Notes: generated by a model from the sequence alone, not told the origin. DNA of 48,919 bases from Aurantiacibacter poecillastricola (GCF_030730945.1 NZ_JAVAMS010000008.1:1-48919); one strand, 5' to 3'; positions 33,242 to 41,691 are shown, counted from the stretch's first letter. Made by a program: numbers and translations.

Positions 33242-33381
33242 GCCTCTATCTTGCCATCGAGCCCGACTGCCACCTGCCGCCCCAGACGCCCGCTTTGCCT
33301 TCCCGCCTTCCCGATCAAAAAAGGGGAGCGGCGCCATGCGGCACCACTCCCGCGAACCTGCCCCTTCAACAGCGCATCGCC

Positions 33382-33543
33382 TTATTGCCAGCCTGCCTGT
33401 TCGGCCTGACGCAGCGCCCGATTGCACCGCTTCAGCCTCTTCTCAGCGGCCCTTAATTCGGCTTCGATCTGCCGCCGTTCTCCCGCGTCATCGCACCATG
33501 AAAGCTCCGCGCGAAGCTCCTCGATCTGTTGTTCAACCGACAT
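33382..33543 (-). CDS. Small coiled-coil protein (53 aa), unknown
   Basis: A 53-codon frame from ATG 33543 to TAA 33382. An excellent Shine-Dalgarno, AGGAGG, is six bases upstream, and the composition is clearly protein-like. The sequence is charged and heptad-patterned (VEQQIEELRAELSW; RRQIEAELRAAEKRLKRC), so it should form a helical coiled coil. It has two cysteines and no signal. It lies between DUF736 and the relaxase, co-oriented with both, so it may be a relaxosome accessory protein. Function unknown. Confidence 0.65.
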   Translation of the reverse strand: MSVEQQIEELRAELSWCDDAGERRQIEAELRAAEKRLKRCNRALRQAEQAGWQ

Positions 33544-33838
33544 CTCATCCTCCTGATACAAGCGAAAGATGAGCCATCGCCCGGCGGGGAGCGGGCGGGG
33601 TCAACCACCGCGCAGCGGCCGCGAAGCGGGCGACGGGGGAGCCGATTTTCTCGTCGCCGGAGTGGAGCGAAGCGGAACGCAGGTGGCGTGAAAATTGGGG
33701 GAACCGTCGATGGTTGAGGCGGTCCGTTCGCCGCCGGATACTCGGTGCTTGCTGAGCGGATTTCTTCCTCTCTGCAGGCCCGCAAGCGCGTTCCGGTGCA
33801 GGAAAAGGCCCACGCCAAGCCCTCAAGGCATGAGGAAA

Positions 33839-33866
33839 GCCCCGCGCCGGGTGACCGGCGCGGGGC
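33839..33866 (-). terminator. Hairpin downstream of the DUF736 gene
   Basis: GCCCCGCGCCGG (33839-33850) and CCGGCGCGGGGC (33855-33866) form a perfect 12-bp stem with a four-base loop. It starts ten bases after the DUF736 stop, and on the minus strand the stem is followed by a short TTTCC. It is a probable terminator, although the T-tract is weak. Confidence 0.55.
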
Positions 33867-33875
33867 CGATCCGGC

Positions 33876-34196
33876 TCAGTCGCCGGGGTTCCAGATAACG
33901 GCGAACGCGTCGTCGTCGTCCTGCCCGGCGGCGCGGCCGAGATTGGCGTAGAGGGTGCGGCCGCCAAGTTCGGGGGCCGACATGGCGAGGCGGACATATT
34001 CGCGCTGGCTCACCTCGCCGGTGCGGATCCAGCCGCCGCCCAGTTCGACGCCGTTCGACAGCACGCGGTAGTCGGGCTGGTCCCCGGTCTTACTGCGGTT
34101 GGGGATGATGGCGATCTCGGCATTGACCGAAAGCGTCTTCAAGGCGCCCCGGAACGAACCGTCGTTCTGGCGCTGGACATGACCGATTGAGGGCAT
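33876..34196 (-). CDS. DUF736 family protein
   Basis: A 106-residue protein recognised as DUF736 from IGHVQRQNDGSFRGALKTLS at the N-terminus, NAEIAIIPNRSK in the middle and REYVRLAMSAPELGGRTLYA with ANLGRAAG near the end. The family is small and nearly always encoded on conjugative plasmids and ICEs of alphaproteobacteria, close to the relaxase and ParB-like genes, as here. I know of no established biochemical function. A strong hairpin terminator follows the gene, so it is probably transcribed alone from the 34200-34450 region. Confidence 0.88.
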   Translation of the reverse strand: MPSIGHVQRQNDGSFRGALKTLSVNAEIAIIPNRSKTGDQPDYRVLSNGVELGGGWIRTGEVSQREYVRLAMSAPELGGRTLYANLGRAAGQDDDDAFAVIWNPGD

Positions 34197-34556
34197 TTCT
34201 CGTCTCCTTGCACATTCGCCCGACCCGATGCCGGGCGATGGGCGGACCGAAGGGACGGCCCTTGAGCGCGCTGCGAACCGCAGGCCGAAGCGAAGCGGAG
34301 GACCGGAAGCGCGGGGCTGATTTGGAGCGAAGCGGCCGCGAGGAGCGCCGCCAAAGCGGCGCGGGGAAATCAGTTCCGCGCGATGGTTTCGCGAGGCGCG
34401 CGGCCGTCCCAGGTCATGCGCCCAAGGAGCCGGCGACGGGTTGGTGAGACACGAAAGGACGAGATGCGCGCGCGGACAGGAAGCCCAGTCCGGCGTCTTT
34501 CCGGGAAGCCATGATTGCTTTCGCGGCCACGAGGCCGCGGCTATAGCCTCACGGCG
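34197..34556. other. Intergenic GC-rich spacer with a hairpin and AGCGAAGCGG repeats
   Basis: No gene was seen in this 360-base gap. A 7-bp hairpin, GCGCCGC (34345-34351) and GCGGCGC (34356-34362), is present. The 10-mer AGCGAAGCGG occurs at 34289-34298 and 34326-34335, with further copies in other spacers at 33666 and 44881. The gap must contain the DUF736 promoter. Confidence 0.45.
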
Positions 34557-34784
34557 ATGAACGAAGGAACGACGATTGCGGGGCAGATCGAACGGCTGAT
34601 CGTGCGGCTGGACGGCGCGGCGGTGTGCGATGCCTGCGTGACTGACCGGCTCAACCTGTCGGTTACCGCACAGGCCAATGTCGTCACCTGCGCGCTCGGC
34701 GGCACGCGCGGATTCGAGCGGCAGAAGGACGAATGCACGTTATGCGGAAGCGCCCGGACGGTGATCCGCCGCACCGCCCGGTAG
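34557..34784 (+). CDS. Small putative zinc-ribbon protein, unknown
   Basis: A 75-residue protein starting at ATG 34557. Two CxxC pairs, CDAC (24-27) and CTLC (60-63), are spaced like a zinc ribbon. The N-terminal TTIAGQIERLIVRLDGAA looks like a helix-turn-helix or MarR-like helix. It is the only plus-strand gene in this part of the ICE and has no strong ribosome-binding site. It may be a small DNA-binding regulator; function unknown. Confidence 0.6.
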   Translation: MNEGTTIAGQIERLIVRLDGAAVCDACVTDRLNLSVTAQANVVTCALGGTRGFERQKDECTLCGSARTVIRRTAR

Positions 34785-34837
34785 GTCAGGCGGCAGGGGT
34801 TTTCGGCACGCGAGCGCGCAGTGCGGCGCGATTTGGG

Positions 34838-35341
34838 CTAGTTGCCGTCGCCCGCGAGCGCGCGCGACAGCGCCTCGTTGGTCGCGTCGATCTCGATGCG
34901 GTCTGCGAAAATCGCGCACCAGCCGCCACCGAACTCCCCGATGCGGGGCTTGGAACAGGTCATGGCCCATTCAAAGCCGATCGGCCCCTTGGCGAGCGTT
35001 TCGGGGCAACATCGCTGGATCACCACCGCGATGGCAGCGGCATCGAAATCGTCCATGCTGGCGAAACACACGATCCGCGCGGATGGATCGTCGGGGCAGG
35101 TTTCAGCGATGAAATCGGCTCCGATGGTGGGAAATTCGGGATCGTTGAACGCCTCGCGAAACCCGCTCCACCGCGCGTTCGCATCGTCCGGCGGAAAGGC
35201 TGCGAGCAGCGCCGCGCTCGGCGGATCGGGCGCGTCGTCATTCGCTAGCGCGTAGCCAGCGTTTGCGACTTCCTCGATCAGCGCGCACTCGGCGGCGGTG
35301 CAGCGAAAGGCGAAGCTGCCCTGAATCCAGATGTCAGCCAT
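34838..35341 (-). CDS. Hypothetical protein, ICE-associated
   Basis: A 167-residue protein starting at ATG 35341 (MADIWIQGSFAFRC); the longer frame upstream belongs to the neighbouring gene in another phase. It is acidic, with no membrane segment or signal, and has several Cys and Trp residues (GFEWAMTCSKPRIGEFGGGW). I do not recognise a family. It overlaps the preceding gene by eight bases and is clearly co-expressed with it. A cytoplasmic accessory or plasmid-maintenance role is only a guess. Confidence 0.7.
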   Translation of the reverse strand: MADIWIQGSFAFRCTAAECALIEEVANAGYALANDDAPDPPSAALLAAFPPDDANARWSGFREAFNDPEFPTIGADFIAETCPDDPSARIVCFASMDDFDAAAIAVVIQRCCPETLAKGPIGFEWAMTCSKPRIGEFGGGWCAIFADRIEIDATNEALSRALAGDGN

Positions 35342-35801
35342 TGCTCGCCTCCTCCCGTTCGGGCGTGATGACAAGCGGGGGCACCGCGAAGTCGGCCGCA
35401 TCGAAATGCGCGATGATCGCCGCATAGCTGCCCAATCGCTCGGCGGTGCAGCGCCCCATGAGGATATAGTCGTCCTCGTCGGCAGCGTAGCTTTGCGGTT
35501 CGCCGCTGCCGGTGAACACGGTGCGTTCCGCACCCCACTGGCAGGCATAGGCGCCCGACCAGCGCGCGAAGAAAAGCCCATGCGCGATGCAGAAGGCTTC
35601 GAGTCCCTCGAACCGCCCCCAGGCGACCTCGTGCGCCATGAGCGCCAAGGGCTCGCCCTCGGGCAGATCGCCGAGCGCGAAGGGTTCGCCGTCCCATTCG
35701 GTGGACAGCCCTTCGTTCGCGATGGCCTCGGCGAAGGCGGGAAGCTGGCTGGCGGGGAGCGTCCCGCCGATGGTGATGGATGCCGAAACACGGTCGGCCA
35801 T
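35334..35801 (-). CDS. Hypothetical protein, ICE-associated
   Basis: A 155-residue acidic protein beginning MADRVSASITIGGTLP. It shows an alternating strand/helix pattern (PAFAEAIANEGLSTEW; EGEPLALMAHEVAWGRFEGL) and no signal peptide or membrane segment. Both it and the following protein start with MAD and a beta strand, but I see no convincing homology between them. Family unknown. It is co-oriented with the ParB-like gene upstream but separated from it by a hairpin. Confidence 0.7.
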   Translation of the reverse strand: MADRVSASITIGGTLPASQLPAFAEAIANEGLSTEWDGEPFALGDLPEGEPLALMAHEVAWGRFEGLEAFCIAHGLFFARWSGAYACQWGAERTVFTGSGEPQSYAADEDDYILMGRCTAERLGSYAAIIAHFDAADFAVPPLVITPEREEASNG

Positions 35802-35824
35802 GACAAGTCTCCTGTCTGAAATCC

Positions 35825-35857
35825 GCGCCGCGAGGGCCGCTTGCGGCCGAGCGGCGC
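35825..35857 (-). terminator. Two-part hairpin after the ParB-like gene
   Basis: GCGCCGC (35825-35831) pairs with GCGGCGC (35851-35857), and inside it GGCCGC (35835-35840) pairs with GCGGCC (35843-35848). The structure lies 55 bases past the ParB-like stop codon and just before the next start on the minus strand. It may terminate or attenuate transcription; no long T-tract follows. Confidence 0.4.
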
Positions 35858-35911
35858 GGCGATTTTATGGGGGACGGAACGGGCGGCGGGTGCGCCGCCG
35901 CCCGTCCAGTT

Positions 35912-37723
35912 TCATGCGGCTTCGCGCTCGGGCTGTTCCTGCGGCTCGGCCTTGGCAGGGGCCGGAAGCGCAATCACCGCGCCGGGGCCGGTCGGTTCCG
36001 GCTCGCGGTCGGGGCGCGCCGCGAGCACCTTGGCATGAGCCGCGACGGTGCCGACGCCGCCGCGCGCCGTATAGGTAGCGGGCGGGAACGCCATCCATTT
36101 CGGCACCCAACCCTCGACCTTGGGCCGCCCGTTCGCACCCTCCAGATGGTCGCGGACGATGCGCTTCAAGACCTTGCCCGGTTCCTTCGCATTGGCGGCG
36201 GCGACAGGTTCGCCCGCCACCTCGGCGACGATGCGGGTCAGCACCTCCTTGTCGCGGACACACTCGAAAAAGGCGTCGTCGGCCTGCCAGTAGCGGGCCA
36301 TATCGACGCCGATCTCGCCGCCGACCGCCTCGATGGCGGCGCTGCCGCTGGCGAGCGTTTCGCCCATGACGATGACGATCACGTCCATTACGGCGCGGTC
36401 GGGCACGTCGAGCAAGCGCAGGAACACGCCGACCAGTCCGAAGTCGTCGCCGTTGCCGCCTGTGACGGTCGGTTCCTCGGGCGAGAAGCCGAGAAGGTCC
36501 AATACGGCGCGGCGCTTCGCGTCGAAGTCGGTTTCCGCGCGGCAAGTTTCGACGCTTTCGCGCACATCGTCGTTGCGCGCGGTCTGCGGCTCGGGCTTGA
36601 CCGTCCACAGTGGCGACCCGACGATGACATGGGCGACCATCAAGCGCAGCGCGACCTTGGGATGACGGGTCAGCGAGGCGCGGACAGCGGCATGACGGTG
36701 CAGGTTGATATAGGTCTGCATCGTGCTCGTCACTTCGGGGCGCGGCACTTTGGGGCCGGTTTCGATTGCCTCGCCGCGTTCGAGCCGCTTGGCCTCCTTG
36801 CTCGTCACATAGCCTTCGTGGACCTCGACCTCGCCGCTTTCGCGCACATCTATATACACGCGCCCGCCCTTGCGCTTGGGTGCCTTGGCGAACTCATAGC
36901 GGTAGAAATATTCGCCGGGCGGGACGATCACCACGTCGAACCATCCGGCATCCAGATAGTCCTCCTTGCGCGCGTCGATTACGGCGTTCTGCGCGGTCCA
37001 GAACGCGTCGGCATCTGCAAAATAGCGGTCTTCGCCGAACAGATCGGCGACGATCGCAAGGCCGCTCGCATCGACGTCGAACAGGGCATGTTCGACCTTG
37101 ATCGACTGCCCGCCGAACAGCCATGCCTTCAATTGCTGGCCGGTCGGGCAATAGGCGTCGTCATCGTCGTAGAGCGCCAGCCATGCCTTCTGCTGCTGCT
37201 TGCTCGCCAGCGTCAGATGCCGGACGGTCGCCGCGTTGATCTTCTCCTTGCGGTAAAGATCGCGGATGCGCGGAAGCAGGTTGCCGAGCGCTAGGATACG
37301 CTTCACGCCAAGCTCGGGAATGCCGAACGTCGCGGAGATATCCGCAATGTCGCGGCCCTCCTTGACCAGCCGTGCGAAGGTTTCCCATCGCGTCACCTCG
37401 TCGGGATCGAGCCGGGTGTTCTCGAGAAGCGATGCCTCGATGGCGTCGGCGTCGTCCCCGGCGTCGAGGATGGCGACGGGAAGCGGGCCGTGGTCGATGC
37501 CCTCGACAAGCGCGATGGCGTTCGCCGTCCAGCGCCGCCGCCCGGCGACGATTTCGTGGACGCCATTATCGTTGCCCGCCTGCGGGCGCACGATCAGCGG
37601 CACGATGACACCACGCTTGCGGATCGAGGGCAGAATGTCGCCCACGTCCGGGGGCTTGGGTCCGTGCCGCATGTTCACCTTGGACGGAACCAGCTTGCTA
37701 TGGTCGATAAAGTCGAGTTTCAT
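35912..37723 (-). CDS. ParB/RepB/Spo0J-family (ParB N-terminal domain) protein
   Basis: A 603-residue protein starting at ATG 37723 (MKLDFIDHSKLVPSK). The ParB-like N-terminal domain is seen in KRGVIVPLIVRPQA, EIVAGRRRWTANAIAL and AIEASLLENTRLDPDEVTRW. A KorB-like HTH follows (DISATFGIPELGVKRILALG). The C-terminal 350 residues are specific to the mobile-element branch and end in an Ala/Pro/Glu-rich tail. No parA gene is adjacent, so a role as a regulator or stabilisation factor of the ICE is as likely as true partition. It is transcribed towards the two hypothetical genes. Confidence 0.88.
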   Translation of the reverse strand: MKLDFIDHSKLVPSKVNMRHGPKPPDVGDILPSIRKRGVIVPLIVRPQAGNDNGVHEIVAGRRRWTANAIALVEGIDHGPLPVAILDAGDDADAIEASLLENTRLDPDEVTRWETFARLVKEGRDIADISATFGIPELGVKRILALGNLLPRIRDLYRKEKINAATVRHLTLASKQQQKAWLALYDDDDAYCPTGQQLKAWLFGGQSIKVEHALFDVDASGLAIVADLFGEDRYFADADAFWTAQNAVIDARKEDYLDAGWFDVVIVPPGEYFYRYEFAKAPKRKGGRVYIDVRESGEVEVHEGYVTSKEAKRLERGEAIETGPKVPRPEVTSTMQTYINLHRHAAVRASLTRHPKVALRLMVAHVIVGSPLWTVKPEPQTARNDDVRESVETCRAETDFDAKRRAVLDLLGFSPEEPTVTGGNGDDFGLVGVFLRLLDVPDRAVMDVIVIVMGETLASGSAAIEAVGGEIGVDMARYWQADDAFFECVRDKEVLTRIVAEVAGEPVAAANAKEPGKVLKRIVRDHLEGANGRPKVEGWVPKWMAFPPATYTARGGVGTVAAHAKVLAARPDREPEPTGPGAVIALPAPAKAEPQEQPEREAA

Positions 37724-37808
37724 TGGTCTGCTCCTTCTGGAGCGCCGGTCCCGTTTGTCTTGCTGGATGGGCGGGACCGGCACTCAATGCGGCGAAACGC
37801 GCCGCGCG

Positions 37809-38243
37809 TCATCCGGCCCCTCGATCATCAAGAGGCGGCGGAAGCTCGTTGCCGTTCCGGCTATCGGTGATGCGGCGAAGTTCGGCTTCGGCCAGAACGA
37901 TTGCACCCATGCGCCGCGCGGTATCGGACCATAGCGAAAGCGGGGCCAGCGGCTCGAAATGCTCGTCGCGCTCGATGAACAGGCCGAAGGGCAAGCGGAC
38001 GCCCGCAATCTCGGTAAGCGAGAACACGCCCATTTCCGGGCATCCGAACCCCAAGTCGGCGAGGCCGAACAGCGTGTCTCCATCGTCGTAAAGCTCGGTG
38101 GCGATCCACGTCGCCGCGCCGACCGGATTGAAGAATTTGACCACCGGGAACGGGTCGAACCGTTCGTCGCGCTGCTCGTGGAGGCGGCTGGCGCGCGCAT
38201 TCGCGCGCAGCGCCGAAAGGATCGCATGGGGGAGCGTAATCAT
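37809..38243 (-). CDS. DUF2958 domain protein
   Basis: A 144-residue protein starting at ATG 38243. I recognise DUF2958 by KFFNPVGAATWIATELYDDG, LFGLADLGFGCPEMGVFSL and LPFGLFIERDEHF. The family is common next to ardC-type antirestriction genes in alphaproteobacterial ICEs. Its function is unknown to me. The start overlaps the ardC stop (ATGA), so it would normally be translated by coupling to ardC. The premature stop in ardC could lower its expression. Confidence 0.85.
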   Translation of the reverse strand: MITLPHAILSALRANARASRLHEQRDERFDPFPVVKFFNPVGAATWIATELYDDGDTLFGLADLGFGCPEMGVFSLTEIAGVRLPFGLFIERDEHFEPLAPLSLWSDTARRMGAIVLAEAELRRITDSRNGNELPPPLDDRGAG

Positions 38244-39211
38244 GCCGCTTCCCTCCCTTCGTCCTGCGTCTCGGCGTAGCGGGCAAGCAGCCAATCGGCG
38301 GCCTTGCTCGCCTGACTGGCCGCGCGAAAGATCGCGCGATTGTCCTCGCGCAGCACGTCGAGCCATGATGCCAGATAATCGGCGTGACGAACGGTCGGCA
38401 CGATGCCGAGCGCGGCGCAAAGGAAGGCCGATCCCATCTCGGCGATCAATTCTTCGCGCGCATAGTCCTTGCTGCCGAACGCATTGCGCAGATTGCGATT
38501 GAGGCGCGACGGGTGGCCGCTGGCATGACAGAGTTCGTGCAGCGCCGTCCGGTAGAAATTGATCTGTTCGTGGAAGGCCGGTTGCGGGGGCACCTGCACA
38601 TAGTCGGCGCTCGGGACATAGTAGGCCTTGTCCCCACCGATGCGGAAATCGACGCCCGATGCCGCAATGACCGCTTCGGCGATCGGCACGACTTAGCGTT
38701 CGGGAAGCGGTGCGGGGTCGGTGGCAAGGCCGGGGCGCAAGCCTTCGCACTGTGCGACGTTGAACACGGTGAAGCGTTTGAGGAACGGCACCGCGCGGGC
38801 TTCGCCGCCGGTCTGGCGCGCGCGTTCCTTCTCGGCTTCGGGGGTGAAGCGGTCGGCATAGACAACCCTTGTCCCGCGCTCGCCTTTCCTGACATTGCCG
38901 CCCGCCTCCAAGGCTTGGCGGAAGGTCAGCCACGATTGCGACGGATAGCCGTTCTCGATCACTGCTCCCCACAGGATCAGGACATTGACGCCGCTGTAAT
39001 TGCGGCTGGTGAGCCCGTTGCGCGGGAGGCCGGGGGCGGCGGAGAAGCCTTGACCATTGGGGCGGCCCCAAGGCTGGACCCAAGGGAAGCGGCCCGCCTC
39101 AAGTTCGGAAACAATGCGGCCCGTCACCTCGTCGTAAAGATTGGCGCGCTCCGCCGGGGGCTGGCGTTTGCTGCCCTCTGCGCGCGCGCGTTGGCTGCCG
39201 GTCTGGTGCAT
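38240..39211 (-). pseudogene. ardC: ArdC-type antirestriction protein, interrupted by an in-frame stop
   Basis: From ATG 39211 the frame encodes the ArdC N-terminal ssDNA-binding domain (NLYDEVTGRIVSELEAGRFP, WVQPWGRPNG, NYSGVNVLILWGA). It then meets TAA at 38693-38695 after 172 residues. The same frame continues with no phase change into the zincin domain (FRIGGDKAYYVPSADYVQVP; the HExxH motif as ALHELCHASGH; YAREELIAEMGSAF). So one codon, probably GAA or similar, has become a stop. A GTG at 38687-38689 could restart the second half as 149 residues. ArdC proteins protect incoming DNA from restriction (family knowledge). The zinc motif is HELCH where HELGH is usual. Either the gene is inactive, it makes two chains, or this is a sequence error. 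Confidence 0.85.
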
Positions 39212-39444
39212 GGCTATCCTCCAATGCCGCCCCAAAAACCCCAGGGCCTCCCCCGGAGCGGGGGTGGGCGGCGAATTGCGACCTGCCGGGCGCGGCCAGG
39301 AGGCGGTCCGCACCCGCAGGGCCGAAATGCAATGGAGGAGCCGGACCCGAGCGCAGTCGAAGGCCGGCTTGCGGGACGCCGGGCCGGGCCCAGAAGGGAG
39401 CGCCGCCCACCCGCGCGACGAGGGGAAGGCCCAACGAAAAATGC

Positions 39445-39467
39445 CGCCGCGCCGGTCAGGCGCGGCG
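39445..39467 (-). terminator. Rho-independent-terminator-like hairpin
   Basis: CGCCGCGCC (39445-39453) and GGCGCGGCG (39459-39467) form a perfect 9-bp stem with a five-base loop. On the minus strand the stem is followed by CATTTTTC, a short U-tract. It would end transcription coming from the LuxR-LuxI-TraF side about 260 bases past the last gene. Confidence 0.55.
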
Positions 39468-39474
39468 ACGACAG

Positions 39475-39493
39475 GCCGGAGCAAGGCTCCGGC
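39475..39493. repeat. Second hairpin beside the terminator
   Basis: GCCGGAGC (39475-39482) and GCTCCGGC (39486-39493) form a perfect 8-bp stem with a three-base loop, eight bases from the neighbouring terminator-like hairpin. Purpose unknown; tandem hairpins may strengthen termination. Confidence 0.4.
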
Positions 39494-39726
39494 ATCCCGC
39501 CAGTCCGATCGTCACCTTTGGCCGGGACGCGCGAAGCGTGGCCCGGTGGAGCTTGGCGAACGGATGTGAGCCTAGCGGAATAGAGCGGCGGTCGCGCCGC
39601 AGGCGCGAGGCGCCTGAAAACCCGGATGCGTCAGGTCAGACCCTGCCGTCTTGAAGCACTCTCGTCGTGGTCGCCATGCGCGCGGTGACACGAGGAGCGA
39701 GCACTCGGCCCACTGGCCCCAACAGA

Positions 39727-40182
39727 TCAACCGTGCAGCGGGGATCCGTTCGAACCGGTGCAAGCGGTCATCGCGGGCAACAGGCTCATCATGGCGGCAC
39801 CGGCGATGATGATCGCGCCGACCGCCGCGGCGATGCCGGTCGCGGTCGGCCCCGCACCGCCGAGCTGCATCAGGCTGGAGACGACACTGCCGCCGGCGAT
39901 CCCGGCGGGCACGGCGAAGAGAAGCGCGATCGCTCCGCGAAGCGGAACGGGCAACCGCGACGCGATGAGCATGCGTCCGATCAGCAAGACCGCGACGCCG
40001 ACGACGAGGCCGAGAAGCAGACCGAGCAACGGCCCCAGTTCGCCACCCCCCGCCCACAGAAATGCGGCCGCACCGAGCCCGACCGGGAGTGCGAAGACGG
40101 CGAGCCGGAACATCGCCCAGGCGAAGAGGACGATGCCGGTGGCGGACAGGATCAGACCGAGCAACATCACGACCAACTCCAT
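39727..40182 (-). CDS. Small integral membrane protein, unknown
   Basis: A 151-residue hydrophobic protein starting at ATG 40182 (MELVVMLLGLILSATG). Four or five membrane helices are evident, for example VVMLLGLILSATGIVLFAWA, LGPLLGLLLGLVVGVAVLLI and GAIALLFAVPAGIAGGSVV. No motif points to transport or enzymatic function. It follows the lytic transglycosylase gene by 54 bases on the same strand, so it may be part of the envelope-related end of the traF operon. Confidence 0.7.
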   Translation of the reverse strand: MELVVMLLGLILSATGIVLFAWAMFRLAVFALPVGLGAAAFLWAGGGELGPLLGLLLGLVVGVAVLLIGRMLIASRLPVPLRGAIALLFAVPAGIAGGSVVSSLMQLGGAGPTATGIAAAVGAIIIAGAAMMSLLPAMTACTGSNGSPLHG

Positions 40183-40236
40183 AGGCTCGGAACATAGCAG
40201 AAACACGATTCGGCATGAAGCCCCGATCGGCTCGCA

Positions 40237-40878
40237 CTATGGGCGGTCTGGCGCGTTCTTCTCGGGCGACGTCGATCGCAGCGCGACGAACAGCGTGGCC
40301 GCACCGGCTTCGCTCCGGCCGGCAGGGGGCCGGTCGCCGATCGCGAAGAAGATGGCATTGACGGTACGCGGCGTTGCACTGGCGGCCGTGACAGCCGACC
40401 GGGAATTGACGGGCACTCCGGCGACGCTCGCGAGATAGGCGCGGGTCTCACCGGGCAGCGCGCGGCCGGTCCGCACGTGCTCGGCATAGCGTGCCGGTCC
40501 CGCGTTATAGGCTGCGAACAGTCCGGGATAACCGAAGCGGTCATACATCAGACGAAGATAGAGCGTCCCCGCCAATATGTTGTCGCGCGGGCTATGGGGA
40601 TCACGTCCGAGCCCGAGCCGCGCGCGCATTTCGGACCAGGTGCCGGGCATGAGCTGCATCAGTCCCATCGCGCCGGCGTGGCTGGTAATCGGGCGCCCGT
40701 CCAGCACCGTGCGCCCGCCGCTCTCGGCGCGCATGACGCGCTCGATCCATTCTACCGGCACGCCGAAACGCGCCGAGGCTGCCTCGATATAGGGCCGCCA
40801 GTGAACGACCGACTGCGCGTCAGCCGGTGCCGCCGCCAGCAGCGCCAGGGCGGTGATGGCGACCCTCAGCCCAGCCAC
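40237..40878 (-). CDS. Lytic transglycosylase (VirB1/Slt-like)
   Basis: A 213-residue exported protein. The best start is GTG 40878, which overlaps the traF stop and gives a signal peptide (RVAITALALLAAAPADAQ). The goose-lysozyme-like SLT domain has the catalytic Glu52 in MRAESGGR, then GAMGLMQLMPGTW, LAGTLYLRLMYDRFG and FAAYNAGPARYAEH. It opens peptidoglycan for the mating channel. Transglycosylase genes also accompany traF in the Mesorhizobium symbiosis ICE (established context). Confidence 0.9.
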   Translation of the reverse strand: MAGLRVAITALALLAAAPADAQSVVHWRPYIEAASARFGVPVEWIERVMRAESGGRTVLDGRPITSHAGAMGLMQLMPGTWSEMRARLGLGRDPHSPRDNILAGTLYLRLMYDRFGYPGLFAAYNAGPARYAEHVRTGRALPGETRAYLASVAGVPVNSRSAVTAASATPRTVNAIFFAIGDRPPAGRSEAGAATLFVALRSTSPEKNAPDRP

Positions 40879-41387
40879 AGCAGTCGCACCTCGCCGATGA
40901 CGTCGCCGCGCGATGTCGGTCCGAAATAACGCCCATCGAACGAATCCGGGCTGTCCATCAGCAGGAACAATGCGCCCGAACGCAACATCACGCAGCCATT
41001 CCACCACGGCATCGGACGGTCGCGGCCATCGGCTTCGCGGCGTTCGGCCACCGGGTGGCCGTTGACATAGATCTCCCGCCCGCGCGCACAGACGCGATCG
41101 CCGGGCGCGGCCGCGACGCGCTTGACCAGCGGGATATTGATCGGAATGTAGCGCCGCTCGGCGGCGAGCCGGCGCCAGCGGTCGGGCACCCGGACCAGCA
41201 CCATGTCGCCCGATGCGATGTCCTGCCGTCCGCTGACGGCATAGAGACCGATCGGCGCGCTGGCCGATGCGTTCCAGACCAGCCACGGCGTTGGCGGCAG
41301 CGCGATCGTGGTCGCCAGCGCGGCCGCGCCGAGACCGATCAGCGCGGTGGGTTTAGCCGGCAGACGGGAGGGTAGCAGCCTAGCCAT
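40866..41387 (-). CDS. traF: TraF-type S26 signal peptidase
   Basis: A 173-residue membrane peptidase starting at ATG 41387. One N-terminal hydrophobic segment (TALIGLGAAALATTIALPP) precedes the serine box NASASAPIGLYAV (Ser43). The lysine region is IPLVKRVAAAPGD, and the C-terminal LMDSPDSFDGRYFGP loop is typical of S26. In IncP plasmids TraF matures and cyclises the TrbC pilin, and the trbC gene here would be its substrate. It overlaps the excisionase-like gene upstream and the transglycosylase gene downstream, so the three are translated together. Confidence 0.92.
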   Translation of the reverse strand: MARLLPSRLPAKPTALIGLGAAALATTIALPPTPWLVWNASASAPIGLYAVSGRQDIASGDMVLVRVPDRWRRLAAERRYIPINIPLVKRVAAAPGDRVCARGREIYVNGHPVAERREADGRDRPMPWWNGCVMLRSGALFLLMDSPDSFDGRYFGPTSRGDVIGEVRLLWLG

Positions 41388-41691
41388 TGCCTCCCTCCCG
41401 CATGTTCGCGCGCGACCAGGCCTCGATATCGTCGATATGGTAGCGCCAGACGGTGCCATGCTTTCGGCACGGCGGGCCGCGCCGCTCCCGGCGCATCTTC
41501 TTGAGCGTGTCCCCCGCGAGACCGAGATGGAACGCGGCCTGCTTGGTTGTCAGAAACGGGCAATGCTCGCGTGCCCGCCGAGCGCGCTCCGCGGCCGACG
41601 ACGCCGTGGCTCCACCGTCCACAGCGGATGAATCCGCCTCGATCCGTGTTCGCGCGCCGCCGCCTGCTTCGGGGTTTGGATCGTGTGTCAT
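41380..41691 (-). CDS. rdfS: RdfS-like excisionase (helix-turn-helix recombination directionality factor)
   Basis: A 103-residue protein with a disordered N-terminal 40 residues. A MerR/excisionase winged helix follows: FLTTKQAAFHLGLAGDTLKK, then RERRGPPCRKHGTVWRYHID. It overlaps traF by eight bases and is followed by the transglycosylase gene. In the Mesorhizobium symbiosis ICE the recombination directionality factor gene rdfS also lies directly upstream of traF (established knowledge), so the assignment rests on fold plus gene order. It would bind att and shift the integrase to excision. Being downstream of luxR-luxI, it is the likely density-controlled switch. Confidence 0.75.
   Translation of the reverse strand: MTHDPNPEAGGGARTRIEADSSAVDGGATASSAAERARRAREHCPFLTTKQAAFHLGLAGDTLKKMRRERRGPPCRKHGTVWRYHIDDIEAWSRANMREGGNG

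Larger units (their letters stand above)
39212..39726. other. Intergenic region with stacked hairpins, no gene seen
   Basis: This 515-base GC-rich gap separates the TraF/QS operon from ardC. Open frames here lack ribosome-binding sites and protein-like composition. It holds two adjacent hairpins (39445-39467 and 39475-39493) and further GC-rich dyads near 39580-39620. The ardC promoter should lie near its left end. Confidence 0.5.

Noticed and set aside
33170..33427. Minus-strand frame of 85 codons near the relaxase
   Set aside because: It overlaps the repeat cluster and the better-supported 53-aa gene, with no ribosome-binding site.
39572..40237. Minus-strand frame of 221 codons
   Set aside because: Overlaps the membrane protein in another frame and has shadow-type Arg-rich composition.
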